A DNA stretch of 50,334 nt from Georgenia thermotolerans (GTDB taxonomy: Bacteria; Actinomycetota; Actinomycetes; Actinomycetales; Actinomycetaceae), in the NCBI RefSeq assembly GCF_009193185.1, contig NZ_VUKF01000035.1:1-50334 (forward strand). Reading direction: 5' to 3'. Position 1 is the stretch's first letter. Each line of letters opens with the position of its first letter. Of the stretch, positions 27,765-36,522 are shown piece after piece. Below the pieces are notes generated by a model. That model worked only from the letters and a program-made list of their open reading frames with translations. It searched no databases and was not told where the DNA came from. A program made the position numbers and the translations under genes.

Positions 27765-29789
27765 TCAGGCCCCGGCGGGAGCGGGGGTGGTGGCCGCCAG
27801 GCGGCGCAGCGCCCCGCGAGTGACCTCGCCGTCGTAGGTGCGCCACAACGGCGGCATGGACCGGGTGAGGAAGGTGCCGTACCGGGCGGTGGCCAGGCGC
27901 GGGTCCAGGACGGCGACGACGCCGCGGTCGCCGGTGGAGCGCACGAGGCGCCCGGCGCCCTGGGCGAGCAGCAGGGCGGCGTGGGTGGCCGCGACGGACA
28001 TGAAGCCGTTGCCGCCGGCGGCGGCCACCACCTCCGAGCGGGCCGAGCGCACCGGGTCGTCCGGGCGGGGGAAGGGGATGCGGTCGATGACCACCAGGCG
28101 GCAGGTCGGCCCCGGCACGTCCACGCCCTGCCACAGCGACAAGGTGCCCATGAGCGAGGTGGCCTCGTCCTCGGCGAAGCGGCGCACCAGGGTGGGCAGC
28201 TGGTCCTCGCCCTGGCACAGCACGGGCGTGTCCAGGTCGGCGCGCAGCCGCTCGGCGGCCGCCTCGGCCGCGCGGCGGGAGGAGAACAGCCCGAGCGTGG
28301 CGCCGCCGGCGGCGCGGACGAGCTCGACCAGCTCGTCGAGCGCCTGCCCGCTGGTGCCGTCGCGCCCCGGGGCGGGCAGGTGCCGCGCGATGTAGAGGAT
28401 GCCCTGGCGCGGGTAGTCGAACGGGGAGCCGACGTCCAGCCCCCGCCAGGACCGGTCCTCGTCGAGGGTGAGCCCGAGGCTGCGCGCCATGGGGTCGAAG
28501 GTGCCGCCGAGGGCGAGGGTGGCCGAGGTCAGCACGACGGCGCGGCCGGCCAGCAGGTGGTCCTTGAGCGGGCCGGCGACGTCGAGCGGGGCGAGGCGCA
28601 GCCGGGGCTGCTCGCTGCCCACCCGGGGGCGCTCGCACCACAGCACGTCGCGGCGCTGCGCCACGCCGTCGCCGAGGAGGCGCTCGGCGACCTCGTGGAG
28701 CACGACCATCGCGGAGCGGGCCATCGCCCGCCCGCCGGCGTCCTCCTGGGCGTTCGCGCCGCTCTCCGGGCGCATCGCGGTGATGGCGGCGCGCGAGCCG
28801 GCCTCGACGAGGACGACGGCGTCGCGCACGCCGGCGGGCAGCCCCTCCGGCAGCCGGCCGTCGGGGACGACCTCGAGCCGCTGGCGCAGCAGGGCCACGG
28901 CCTTCTCCAGCGTCTCGTCGTTGACGCCGGCGTGCCGGCGCGCGAGCCGCGCGGTGCGCTCGACGATCCCGGCGCTGAGCTCCAGGGTCGACTGGGCGGT
29001 GACCCGGTCGGCGAGCTCGTGCGCCTCGTCGACGACGAGGACGTCGTGTTCGGGCAGGACGTTGGGCGACCCGGCGGCGGCGATGCCCAGCATGGCGTGG
29101 TTGGTGACCACGACGTCGGCCTCGCGGGCGGCCTGCCGCGCGGCCTCGGGGAAGCACTCCGCGATCATGGGGCAGCGCTGGCCCAGGCACTCCATCTTGG
29201 TGACGGAGACCTGCCGCCAGGCCCGCTCGCTCACGCCCGGCACGAGGTCGTCGCGGTCGCCCGTGGTGGTCTCCTCGGCCCACTCGCGCAGCCGGAGCAC
29301 CTGCTCGGCCAGCGAGCCGCGCTCCGGCCCCGCCTGGGCGGCGCCGGCCGGCGCCGGGGCGGCCGGGTCCACGCCGGTGGCGGCGGAGACGGAGAACAGG
29401 CCCGGCTCGTCCTCGGCCGGGAAGCCGCCGGCCACCTTGTGCTTGCACAGGTAGTTGTGCCAGCCCTTGAGCAGGGCGACGTCGGGGCGCAGCCCGGTGC
29501 GCTCGGCGACGACGGCGGCCACGCGCGGGGCGTCGTGGACGAGGACCTGCCGCTGGAGGGCGAGGGTGGCCGTGGAGACGACGGCGCGCTGGCCCGCCTC
29601 GACGGCGTGGGCCAGGACCGGCACGAGGTACGCGAGCGACTTGCCGGTGCCCGTGCCGGCCTGGACGAGCAGGTGCGAGCCGTCCCGCAGGGTCTCGGCG
29701 ACGGCGGCGGCCATCCGCTGCTGGCCGGGCCGCGCGGCCCCGCCGACGGCCGCGACCGCGTCGGCCAGCAGCCCGTCGACGTCGGCCAT
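27765..29789 (-). CDS. dinG: DinG-type ATP-dependent DNA helicase
   Basis: XPD-like superfamily 2 helicase of 674 residues. The Q-motif RPGQQRMAAAVAE and the P-loop LVQAGTGTGKSLAYL (about residues 40-54) come first. An iron-sulfur domain is suggested by cysteines in KGWHNYLCKH and KMECLGQRCPMIAEC. The DEAH box is VLVVDEAHELADR, and QGAGRLVRSTGDRG is motif VI. DinG-type enzymes unwind R-loops and damaged substrates. The ATG at 29789 overlaps the hflX stop by one base, so the two are co-transcribed; the in-frame ATG 12 codons upstream lies inside hflX. Confidence 0.9.
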   Translation of the reverse strand: MADVDGLLADAVAAVGGAARPGQQRMAAAVAETLRDGSHLLVQAGTGTGKSLAYLVPVLAHAVEAGQRAVVSTATLALQRQVLVHDAPRVAAVVAERTGLRPDVALLKGWHNYLCKHKVAGGFPAEDEPGLFSVSAATGVDPAAPAPAGAAQAGPERGSLAEQVLRLREWAEETTTGDRDDLVPGVSERAWRQVSVTKMECLGQRCPMIAECFPEAARQAAREADVVVTNHAMLGIAAAGSPNVLPEHDVLVVDEAHELADRVTAQSTLELSAGIVERTARLARRHAGVNDETLEKAVALLRQRLEVVPDGRLPEGLPAGVRDAVVLVEAGSRAAITAMRPESGANAQEDAGGRAMARSAMVVLHEVAERLLGDGVAQRRDVLWCERPRVGSEQPRLRLAPLDVAGPLKDHLLAGRAVVLTSATLALGGTFDPMARSLGLTLDEDRSWRGLDVGSPFDYPRQGILYIARHLPAPGRDGTSGQALDELVELVRAAGGATLGLFSSRRAAEAAAERLRADLDTPVLCQGEDQLPTLVRRFAEDEATSLMGTLSLWQGVDVPGPTCRLVVIDRIPFPRPDDPVRSARSEVVAAAGGNGFMSVAATHAALLLAQGAGRLVRSTGDRGVVAVLDPRLATARYGTFLTRSMPPLWRTYDGEVTRGALRRLAATTPAPAGA

Positions 29790-31360
29790 CAGGACGCGGA
29801 CCGGGCGGCGGGCGTCCCGGTCCACGGGGTGCCCACCGAGCGCACGTCGGCCGCCAGGTCCGGGGCGACCCGGGCGTGCAGCCGCGTGCCGCCCTCGACG
29901 TACTCCTCGGCGAGGATCTCGCCGTCGGTGTGCGCCCGCGAGACCAGGTCGCCGCGGTCGTAGGGGACGACGACGTCGACCAGCTCGGCCGGGCGCGGCA
30001 GCAGCTCGGCGATGCGCCGGGCGAGCTCGTCGACGCCGCGGCCGGTGCGCGCGGACACCGCCACCGCGCCCGGGTACCGGGTGCGCAGCGCGGCGAGGTC
30101 CTCGGGGGCGGCCAGGTCGGCCTTGTTGAGCACGATGAGCTCGGGCACGTCGGCGGCGCCGGGGATGTCGGCGATGACCGCGTGCACGGTGCGCACCTGC
30201 CCCTCGGGGTCGGGGTGGGCGGCGTCGACGACGTGGAGGATCAGGTCGGCGTCGGCGACCTCCTCGAGCGTGGAGCGGAAGGCCTCGACGAGCTCGGTGG
30301 GCAGGGAGCGGACGAAGCCCACCGTGTCGGTGAGCGTGTACTCGCGCCCGTCCGGGGTCCGGGCCCGGCGCACGGTGGGGTCGAGGGTGGCGAACAGCGC
30401 GTTCTCCACCAGGACCCCGGCGCCGGTGAGGCGGTTGAGCAGGGAGGACTTGCCGGCGTTCGTGTACCCGGCGATGGCCACCGACGGGACCTGGTTGTGG
30501 CGCCGCGAGCCGCGCTTGGTCTGGCGGGAGGGGGCCATCTCCCTGATCTGCCGGCGCAGCCGGGCCATGCGGGTGCGGATGCGGCGCCGGTCCAGCTCGA
30601 TCTTCGTCTCACCGGGGCCGCGCGAGCCGATCCCCGCGCCGCCGGCCACCCGGCCGCCGGCCTGCCGGGACATCGACTCGCCCCAGCCGCGCAGGCGCGG
30701 GAGCAGGTACTCGAGCTGGGCCAGCTCGACCTGCGCCTTGCCCTCCCGGGACTTCGCGTGCTGGGCGAAGATGTCGAGGATCAGCGCGGTGCGGTCGATG
30801 ACCTTGACCTTGACGATGTCCTCCAGGCCGCGGCGCTGGGAGGGGGTGAGCTCGCCGTCCGCGATGACCGTGTCGGCGCCCGCCGCCTGCACCATCTCCG
30901 CCAGCTCGGCGGCCTTGCCCGAGCCGAGGTAGGTGCCGGGGTCGGGGGTGGTGCGGCGCTGGAGCAGCCCGTCGAGCACGACCGAGCCGGCCGTCTCGGC
31001 GAGGGCGGCCAGCTCGCGCAGCGAGACCTCGGCCATCTCGGCCGTCCCGGTGGACCACAGGCCGACGAGCACGACGCGCTCGAGGCGCAGCTGCCGGTAC
31101 TCGACCTCGGTGACGTCCTCGAGCTCGGTGGACAGCCCGCCGACACGGCGCAGCGCCGCGCGCTCCTCCCGCTCGAACTGGTCCCCGTCGTACCCGGCGT
31201 CCGCCGGCCCGCCGCCGTCGCCGGACTCCAGGGCCGTGCCCGCGGTGGACCTCAGGGACGTCCCCGCACGGGCCAGGATGCGGGCGACGACGTCCTCGGC
31301 GGCCCGCTGGGCGCCGGCGCCGTCCTGCTGCTCGTCGGGGGTGGGTGAGGTGGGGGTCAT
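29789..31360 (-). CDS. hflX: HflX, ribosome-rescue GTPase
   Basis: GTPase of 523 residues that splits stalled or hibernating ribosomes. The N-terminal HflX domain contains LVGLWSTGTAEMAEVSL, and the two-helix linker has GGAGIGSRGPGETKIELDRR, the family signature. The G domain has SVAIAGYTNAGKSSLLNRL (G1), DTVGFVRSLPTELVEAF (G3) and LNKADLA (G4). An acidic, low-complexity 60-residue N-terminal extension is typical of actinobacterial HflX. AAGGA lies four bases before the ATG at 31360; an in-frame ATG at 31414 has none. Confidence 0.95.
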   Translation of the reverse strand: MTPTSPTPDEQQDGAGAQRAAEDVVARILARAGTSLRSTAGTALESGDGGGPADAGYDGDQFEREERAALRRVGGLSTELEDVTEVEYRQLRLERVVLVGLWSTGTAEMAEVSLRELAALAETAGSVVLDGLLQRRTTPDPGTYLGSGKAAELAEMVQAAGADTVIADGELTPSQRRGLEDIVKVKVIDRTALILDIFAQHAKSREGKAQVELAQLEYLLPRLRGWGESMSRQAGGRVAGGAGIGSRGPGETKIELDRRRIRTRMARLRRQIREMAPSRQTKRGSRRHNQVPSVAIAGYTNAGKSSLLNRLTGAGVLVENALFATLDPTVRRARTPDGREYTLTDTVGFVRSLPTELVEAFRSTLEEVADADLILHVVDAAHPDPEGQVRTVHAVIADIPGAADVPELIVLNKADLAAPEDLAALRTRYPGAVAVSARTGRGVDELARRIAELLPRPAELVDVVVPYDRGDLVSRAHTDGEILAEEYVEGGTRLHARVAPDLAADVRSVGTPWTGTPAARSAS

Positions 31361-31533
31361 CTTGTCCTTCCGTGGGCTCCTCACAGGATCCCACGCGGTG
31401 CGGGGGTGGGCCATCGTTTATCCCCAACGTCGGGCGCGCCACGGATCATCCCGCCGGCGACGGGTGCCGCCGGCCCTCCCCGGTGGTGGGCCGGCCCGGC
31501 CCTCCCCGCTGCGGGGCGTCCCGCCCGCGCCGG

Positions 31534-31539
31534 TAGGTT
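31534..31539 (+). promoter_or_regulatory. -10 element TAGGTT of a leaderless start
   Basis: TAGGTT ends 6 bases before the GTG of the methyltransferase gene; no ribosome binding site is present. Confidence 0.5.
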
Positions 31540-31545
31540 GGCGGC

Positions 31546-32172
31546 GTGAGCACGCCCGACCACTACTTCTCCGCCGAGCCCGCCTCCCCCGCCGAGCTCC
31601 GCCCGCTGCGGGTGCGCCTGCGCGGCCGGGACGTCGCCGTGCAGGCCGCGCCGGGGGTCTTCTCCGGCGACCGCCTGGACCTGGGCACCCGGGTGCTGCT
31701 CGACGCCGTCGACGACCCCCCGGAGACCGGCACGCTGGTCGACGTCGGGTGCGGCTGGGGCCCGATCACGCTGGCGATGGCGCTGGCCTCGCCGGGGGCG
31801 CGGGTGTTCGGCGTCGACGTCAACCACCGGGCGGTGGACCTCACGGCCCGCAACGCGGCGGCCCTGGGGCTGGGCAACGTCACCGCGCTGGACGCCGCCG
31901 CGGCGCTGGCCGCCTTCCGGGCGCAGGGCACGCGCATCGACGAGATCTGGTCGAACCCGCCCATCCGGGTCGGCAAGGCGGCGCTGCACGAGCTCCTCAC
32001 CGCCTGGCTGGGCCTGCTCGCGCCGACCGGCAGGGCGCACCTGGTGGTGCAGAAGAACCTCGGGGCGGACTCGCTGCACCGGTGGCTGGCCGAGGAGCTG
32101 GGCGCCGACGTCAGGCGCACCGCCAGCTCGAAGGGGTTCCGCGTGCTGACCGTCCGGCCGGGACCGGCCTGA
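31546..32172 (+). CDS. Class I SAM methyltransferase, RsmC/RlmG-like (MTS domain)
   Basis: A 208-residue SAM-dependent methyltransferase of the 'methyltransferase small' group. The first strand pair DHYFSAEPASPAELRPL and QAAPGVFSGDRLDLGTRVLL precede motif I, LVDVGCGWGPITLAMAL. GVDVNHRAVDLTARNA is the acidic motif II, and DEIWSNPPIRVGK contains the NPP catalytic motif of N-methylating rRNA enzymes. It corresponds to the C-terminal half of RsmC (16S G1207), so an rRNA guanine target is plausible but not shown. Leaderless by promoter spacing. Confidence 0.86.
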   Translation: MSTPDHYFSAEPASPAELRPLRVRLRGRDVAVQAAPGVFSGDRLDLGTRVLLDAVDDPPETGTLVDVGCGWGPITLAMALASPGARVFGVDVNHRAVDLTARNAAALGLGNVTALDAAAALAAFRAQGTRIDEIWSNPPIRVGKAALHELLTAWLGLLAPTGRAHLVVQKNLGADSLHRWLAEELGADVRRTASSKGFRVLTVRPGPA

Positions 32173-32184
32173 GGACCGGCCTGA
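32161..32184 (+). repeat. 12-base tandem duplication across the methyltransferase stop
   Basis: GGACCGGCCTGA at 32161-32172 is repeated exactly at 32173-32184, duplicating the last codons and the stop. The 67-base interval to the next convergent gene also holds a CCGCGGC / GCCGCGG stem (32191-32217) that could terminate both genes. Confidence 0.7.
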
Positions 32185-32239
32185 GGGCCGCCGCGGCTCG
32201 GCCGAGGACGGCCGCGGGGCGCCTGCGGGACGCCGCGGC

Positions 32240-33400
32240 TCAGTCGCCGCCCAGCATGTGCAGGGCGGCGGGCAGGACCGGGTGCAGCGGCTCGGGGAAG
32301 CGGAAGGTGTCCCCCTCCTGCTCCAGCACGCCCACGCGCGCCAGCAGGTCCAGGTCCGTGCGGAGCAGCGAGATCGTCAGGCCCTCGTCGCCCACGAGCA
32401 CGTCCTCGCCGGGCTCGGTGACCGTCAGCCCGCCGGGCTCGGCGGCGCGCAGGAGCGCGCCGAGGGTGAGGTCCGGCTCGAGGGCGTAGGTGGGCTCGCC
32501 CGGGTTCGCCTCGAGGAAGGCGTGCAGCACCGCGGCGTGCAGGGCGGCCGCGGCGCCGGCGACGGCCTCCGGGGAGGCGTCCGGCGCCGGCAGGGCCTCC
32601 TCGCCGGGTGTCACGCGGCTCGCGCCCACGTGGAGATAGCCGAGCCGGACGAGGGCGACCCAGAGCAGCACCAGCTCGCGGTCCTGCCACATCGAGCGCG
32701 GCGCCACGGCCTCCGGGAACCCCAGCACGTGCAGCACCTCGGCGGTGTCGGCGGGGCGCAGCGCCCCGGTGCTCGTCACGGGCCGGCCGGCCCCGACCCA
32801 GGCCACGAACGCGCGCGCCCTGGGGAGCAGCACCGAGCCCTCGAACCAGGCCGCGACGTCGGCGGCCTCGAACGGCCCCTCGGACAGGGCGTCCAGGTCC
32901 GGCGCGGGGCCGAGCGCGGGCGGCCAGATGTCGGCGAAGGGCTCGCGCTCCTCGCCCTCCGCCCCGCCCTCGAAGGCCTGCGGCACCTGCCCCGCCAGCT
33001 CCTCCATCAGCGCCGTCAGCCTCGCGTCGGTCAGCGGGGAGCGGAAGCGGCCGGTGGAGAGCAGGAAGCTGAAGAACAGCGTCATGGCCGGGACGAGGAG
33101 CCGGGCGTCGTCGCCGGTGGCCGCGACGGCCCGGGGGAACAGCTCGGTGAGCACCGCGCGGATCTCCGGCTCCGTCCACGCGGTGGGGTCGGGCGAGCCG
33201 AGCTGCTCGCGCTTGAGGTCGATCGCGCGCTCGACGAGCCAGGTGCTGTCCTCGATGAGGAGGTCGAGCTCGCGGGCCCACTCCTCCAGCTCGGCGAGCA
33301 GCGCGGGCACGGCCGCGGCCGGGACGTGCCGGGGCGGCGGGCCCTGGTGGCGGCGCCGCTGCGAGGGCGTCTTGCGGGGCTTCGGCTTCTTCTTGGGCAT
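32240..33400 (-). CDS. Conserved hypothetical protein, actinobacterial
   Basis: I do not recognise this 386-residue protein. It opens with a Lys/Arg/Pro-rich segment (MPKKKPKPRKTPSQRRRHQG) that could bind nucleic acid. The rest is soluble and helical, without membrane segments, signal peptide or an evident catalytic motif. One stretch, VAATGDDARLLVPAMTLFFSFLLSTGRFRSP written in parts, resembles a buried helix pair; the C-terminal LLRTDLDLLARVGVLEQEGDTFRFPEP has the rhythm of a winged helix. Overall composition (many Ala, Leu, Glu) fits repeated helical bundles. It is followed 34 bases later by dapF and miaA on the same strand and may be the last gene of that operon. Confidence 0.75.
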   Translation of the reverse strand: MPKKKPKPRKTPSQRRRHQGPPPRHVPAAAVPALLAELEEWARELDLLIEDSTWLVERAIDLKREQLGSPDPTAWTEPEIRAVLTELFPRAVAATGDDARLLVPAMTLFFSFLLSTGRFRSPLTDARLTALMEELAGQVPQAFEGGAEGEEREPFADIWPPALGPAPDLDALSEGPFEAADVAAWFEGSVLLPRARAFVAWVGAGRPVTSTGALRPADTAEVLHVLGFPEAVAPRSMWQDRELVLLWVALVRLGYLHVGASRVTPGEEALPAPDASPEAVAGAAAALHAAVLHAFLEANPGEPTYALEPDLTLGALLRAAEPGGLTVTEPGEDVLVGDEGLTISLLRTDLDLLARVGVLEQEGDTFRFPEPLHPVLPAALHMLGGD

Positions 33401-33434
33401 CGACGTTCCTCTGGGGTGGGTCCGGCGGCGCGGC

Positions 33435-34349
33435 TCAGCCGAGCAGGGTGACGTCGGCGGTGAGCACCGCCGGGCCGGTCAGGGTCACGGTGTCGCCGAG
33501 CACGCGCACGGTGACCTGCCCGCCGGGGACGAGCACCTGCCAGGTGTCGGGGGCGCCGTCGCCGGCCCACGCCCGTACCGCGAGCGCGGCGGCGCAGGTG
33601 CCGGTGCCGCAGGAGCGGGTCTCCCCCACCCCGCGCTCGAGCACGCGCATGCGGATGCGGCCGACCGCCTCGCCGTCGCCGCCGCTCTCGCCGAGCGGGA
33701 CGACGAGCTCGAGGTTGGTGCCCTCGGGCGGGACCGGGTCGTAGGTGGGCCGGGCGGTGAGCACCGCGGCGGCCAGCTCGGCCTCCTCGGGCAGCGCGAC
33801 GACGGTGTGCGGGTTCGGCACGGTCACCCGCAGCCCGCCGCGCGGCCCCTCCAGCCCCGGCACGGCGACGACGACGTCGTAGCCGGCGCTGACGGCCGCC
33901 TGGCCGCCGGGCATGGCCCAGCGGCCCATCTCCACGGTGTACAGGTCGCCGTCGAAGGTGACCCGGCGGGGGCCGCCGCGGGTGCCGACGACCACGGTCT
34001 CGCCGGCGCCGAGGGCGACGAGGCCGCGCTCGCGCAGGTAGTGCACGAACACGCGCACGCCGTTGCCGCACATCTCGGCCAGCGACCCGTCGGCGTTGCG
34101 GTAGTCCATGAACCACTCCGCGGCCGGGTCCTCGGCCAGCACCGCCCGCCCCTCGGGCACCGCGGCGGACCGCACGACGCGGATGAGGCCGTCGGCGCCC
34201 AGGCCGGCGTGCCGGTCGCACACGGCGGCGACCTCGGCCGCGGTGAGGGTGAGGACCCCGTCGGGGTCGGGCACGAGGACGAAGTCGTTCTCGGTGCCGT
34301 GCCCCGTGGTCAGGGCGCGCCCGGCCAGGGCCCCGAAGGTGGTGGTCAT
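33435..34349 (-). CDS. dapF: Diaminopimelate epimerase
   Basis: Converts LL- to meso-diaminopimelate in the lysine pathway. The 304-residue product has both catalytic cysteines: EMCGNGVRVFVHYL in the first domain and TRSCGTGTCAAALAVRA in the second, related by the pseudo-twofold of the family. GTENDFVLV near the start and YRNADGS are further signatures. ATG overlaps the miaA stop as ATGA, so the two are translated together. Given MurE's non-DNPR loop, this enzyme probably serves lysine synthesis more than the cell wall directly. Confidence 0.96.
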   Translation of the reverse strand: MTTTFGALAGRALTTGHGTENDFVLVPDPDGVLTLTAAEVAAVCDRHAGLGADGLIRVVRSAAVPEGRAVLAEDPAAEWFMDYRNADGSLAEMCGNGVRVFVHYLRERGLVALGAGETVVVGTRGGPRRVTFDGDLYTVEMGRWAMPGGQAAVSAGYDVVVAVPGLEGPRGGLRVTVPNPHTVVALPEEAELAAAVLTARPTYDPVPPEGTNLELVVPLGESGGDGEAVGRIRMRVLERGVGETRSCGTGTCAAALAVRAWAGDGAPDTWQVLVPGGQVTVRVLGDTVTLTGPAVLTADVTLLG

Positions 34350-35341
34350 AGGCCCAGGGTACGCAGCGCCTGGTCGCGCAGGTCGGTGGCGTCCGCCACC
34401 GGCAGCCAGGTGATGCGCGGGTCGCGCCGGAACCACTTCTCCTGCCGGCGGGCGAGCTGGCGGGTGGCCACGACGATGGCGGCGGTGGCCTCCTCCCGGC
34501 TCAGGCGCCCGGCGACGACGTCGGCGGCCTGGGCGTAGCCGACGGCGCGGCGAGCGGTGACGCCCTCGGCGAGCCCCTGGGCGAGCAGCGCCTCGGTCTC
34601 CTCGACGAGCCCCTCGCGCATCATCTGCTCGGCCCGCGCCGCGATGCGCGCGTCGAGCTCGGGCCGCGGGACGGCGATGGCGAGCTGGACGGCGGGCACG
34701 GCGTAGACGTGCTCGGGCAGGCGCGCGGAGAACTTCTCCCCGGTCAGGGCGATGACCTCGAGCGCGCGGACCACCCGGCGCGTGTTGCGCGGGTCGATGC
34801 GGGCGGCGGCCTCGGGGTCGACCCGGGCGAGCTCGTCGTGCAGGGGGCGGGTGCCCAGCCGCTCGGCGCGCGCCTCCAGCTCGGCGCGCACGCCGGGGTC
34901 GGTGCCGGGGAAGTCGAGGTGGTCGAGCACGGCGCGCACGTACAGGCCCGAGCCGCCCACCAGCAGCGGCACCCGTCCGCGCCGGCGGATCGCGGCGACG
35001 TCGGCGCGCGCCGCCCGCTGGTAGGCGGCGACGGTGGCCTCCTCGCGCACGTCGAGGACGTCGAGCTGGTGGTGGGCGATGCCGCGCCGCTCGGCCACCG
35101 GCAGCTTGGCGGTGCCGATGTCCATGCCGCGGTAGAGCTGCATCGCGTCGGCGTTGACGACCTCGGCCGCGCCCGGCCCGCCGAGTGCCTCGGCCAGGTC
35201 GAGGGCGAGGGCGGACTTGCCCGTGGCCGTCATGCCCACCACGGCCACGACCGGGCCGTCCCCGGGCGCCGGCGCGCCGGGCCCGGCCCCGGGGCGGGCG
35301 GCGGGGGCGGCGCCCGCCGGCGGGGTCGTGAAGTCGTGCAC
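34346..35341 (-). CDS. miaA: tRNA dimethylallyltransferase
   Basis: Adds a dimethylallyl group to N6 of adenosine 37 in tRNAs reading UNN codons. The 331-residue product has the P-loop VVGMTATGKSALALDLA near residues 32-48, NADAMQLYRGMDIGTAK, and LVGGSGLYVRAVLDHL, all specific to MiaA. The GTG at 35341 follows a TAGGTT -10 by 8 bases and has no ribosome binding site, so the mRNA is probably leaderless. Long in-frame upstream sequence (to 36112) is antisense to the YbjN genes and was rejected. MiaB, which thiomethylates the product, is encoded 3.6 kb away. Confidence 0.95.
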   Translation of the reverse strand: MHDFTTPPAGAAPAARPGAGPGAPAPGDGPVVAVVGMTATGKSALALDLAEALGGPGAAEVVNADAMQLYRGMDIGTAKLPVAERRGIAHHQLDVLDVREEATVAAYQRAARADVAAIRRRGRVPLLVGGSGLYVRAVLDHLDFPGTDPGVRAELEARAERLGTRPLHDELARVDPEAAARIDPRNTRRVVRALEVIALTGEKFSARLPEHVYAVPAVQLAIAVPRPELDARIAARAEQMMREGLVEETEALLAQGLAEGVTARRAVGYAQAADVVAGRLSREEATAAIVVATRQLARRQEKWFRRDPRITWLPVADATDLRDQALRTLGL

Positions 35342-35349
35342 GATCGTCC

Positions 35350-35355
35350 AACCTA
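35350..35355 (-). promoter_or_regulatory. -10 element TAGGTT of miaA
   Basis: TAGGTT on the minus strand ends 8 bases before the miaA GTG. Together with the opposite element at 35385-35390 it makes a 56-base bidirectional promoter. Confidence 0.5.
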
Positions 35356-35384
35356 CCGGCGGGGCGCACGGGGGGCTGCGCGCG

Positions 35385-35390
35385 TACGCT
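35385..35390 (+). promoter_or_regulatory. -10 element TACGCT of the YbjN pair
   Basis: TACGCT ends 7 bases before the ATG at 35398. A GTG at 35392 lies too close to be transcribed, which decides the start. Confidence 0.5.
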
Positions 35391-35397
35391 CGTGAGC

Positions 35398-35922
35398 ATG
35401 GCCAGGCCCGGTTTCGACGACTCGGGGCGACCGGCGGGCGGCCCGGGCGCAGCCACCGGCGCGGCCGCGGCCCGCGACGTCGTCCTCCCCCTGACGCAGG
35501 CGCGCGTGGCCGCCGTCCTCGAGGAGCTCGACTACCCCCTCTTCCAGGACCGCAACGGCGACCTCGGCGCGATGTGGGCGCAGGCCGTCTTCCACATCTA
35601 CCTCCTCGGCCCGGACGAGTCGGTGCTCCAGGTCCGGGGGTCCTGGCACCGCCGCCTCGCCCTGGAGCGGCTGGGCGAGGTGCTCGCGCTGGTCGACGGC
35701 TGGAACCGGGAGTACGTCGGGCCCAAGTGCTACGTGCGGGTGCTCGACGACGGCCGGCTGAGCGTGGTCGCCGAGGTCTCCACACCGCTGGGGGCGGGCG
35801 TGAGCGACAACCAGCTCGCCCGGCTCGTCCAGCGCGGCGTGGGGCAGGGCATGCGGATGATGCGCGACCTGGAGCTGCACTACCCCGACCCGGCCGAGAC
35901 CCCGCCGGGCGGGCTGTCGTGA
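35398..35922 (+). CDS. YbjN domain protein, first of a pair
   Basis: A 174-residue cytoplasmic protein of the YbjN sensory-domain family, which has a type III secretion chaperone-like alpha/beta fold and no known enzyme activity. After a disordered leader of about 28 residues the domain starts VVLPLTQARVAAVLEELDYP. AVFHIYLLGPDESVLQVRG and LVDGWNREYVGPKCYVRVLDDG are family hallmarks (a hydrophobic strand pair and the W-N-R-E motif). Overlaps the next YbjN gene by 4 bases. YbjN proteins bind partner proteins; the partner here may be the neighbour. Confidence 0.87.
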   Translation: MARPGFDDSGRPAGGPGAATGAAAARDVVLPLTQARVAAVLEELDYPLFQDRNGDLGAMWAQAVFHIYLLGPDESVLQVRGSWHRRLALERLGEVLALVDGWNREYVGPKCYVRVLDDGRLSVVAEVSTPLGAGVSDNQLARLVQRGVGQGMRMMRDLELHYPDPAETPPGGLS

Positions 35923-36503
35923 GCCGGTGGGCCTGGTGGCGCCGCGGCGGCGAGAAGCCGGCGGAGGCCGGGCGCCGGGCCGCCGACGCCGCCCAGCGGG
36001 CCGCCGACGAGCAGGACGCCCGGCCGGCGCGCGACGCCGGGCGCCGCTCCCCCGGCCCGGCGCCGGTGCGCACCTCGCCGGTGAGCGCCGCCCGGCTGCT
36101 CGAGATCGTCACCGACCGCGGCTACCACGTGCGCACGGAGCCGGACGGCTCCCTGACCGGGGTGTGGGACGGCTACCAGTTCCACATCCGCCTGGCCGGG
36201 GAGGAGCAGGACTTTCTCAGCGTGCGCGGCCTGTGGGGCCGGCTCGTGCCCGAGGAGCTGCGCGGCGCCGTCGCCCAGGCAGCCAACGACTGGAACCGCG
36301 ACAAGATCTGGCCCACGGTCTTCACCGCCCCGACCCCTGACGGGGTGGGGGTGCGCACCGAGATCATGGCGGACGTCGGCGCCGGCGCGACCGACCGCCA
36401 GCTGCTCGACATCATCGAGGGCGGCCTGTCCGCCGGCGTGCAGTTCTTCCAGGCGCTGGGCCGGTCGATGCCGCCGATCGAGGAGCCCTCGCCCGAGGCG
36501 TGA
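35919..36503 (+). CDS. YbjN domain protein, second of a pair
   Basis: A 194-residue paralogue translated from a GTG that overlaps the previous stop as GTGA, so the two are made in fixed ratio. The Arg/Ala-rich leader (about 1-50) begins with WAWWRRGGEKP. The domain has LLEIVTDRGYHVRTEPDG, YQFHIRLAGEEQDFLSVRG and ANDWNRDKIWPTVF, with the same strand-strand-WNRD order as its partner at low overall identity. Divergent paralogues suggest a heterodimer. Confidence 0.87.
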   Translation: MSRWAWWRRGGEKPAEAGRRAADAAQRAADEQDARPARDAGRRSPGPAPVRTSPVSAARLLEIVTDRGYHVRTEPDGSLTGVWDGYQFHIRLAGEEQDFLSVRGLWGRLVPEELRGAVAQAANDWNRDKIWPTVFTAPTPDGVGVRTEIMADVGAGATDRQLLDIIEGGLSAGVQFFQALGRSMPPIEEPSPEA

Positions 36504-36522
36504 GGCCGGAGCGGGGACAGCG

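Noticed and set aside
26632-29448. 938-codon frame joining ldh to upstream sequence
   Set aside because: The N-terminal 600 residues are a shadow of dinG; ldh itself begins at 27636.
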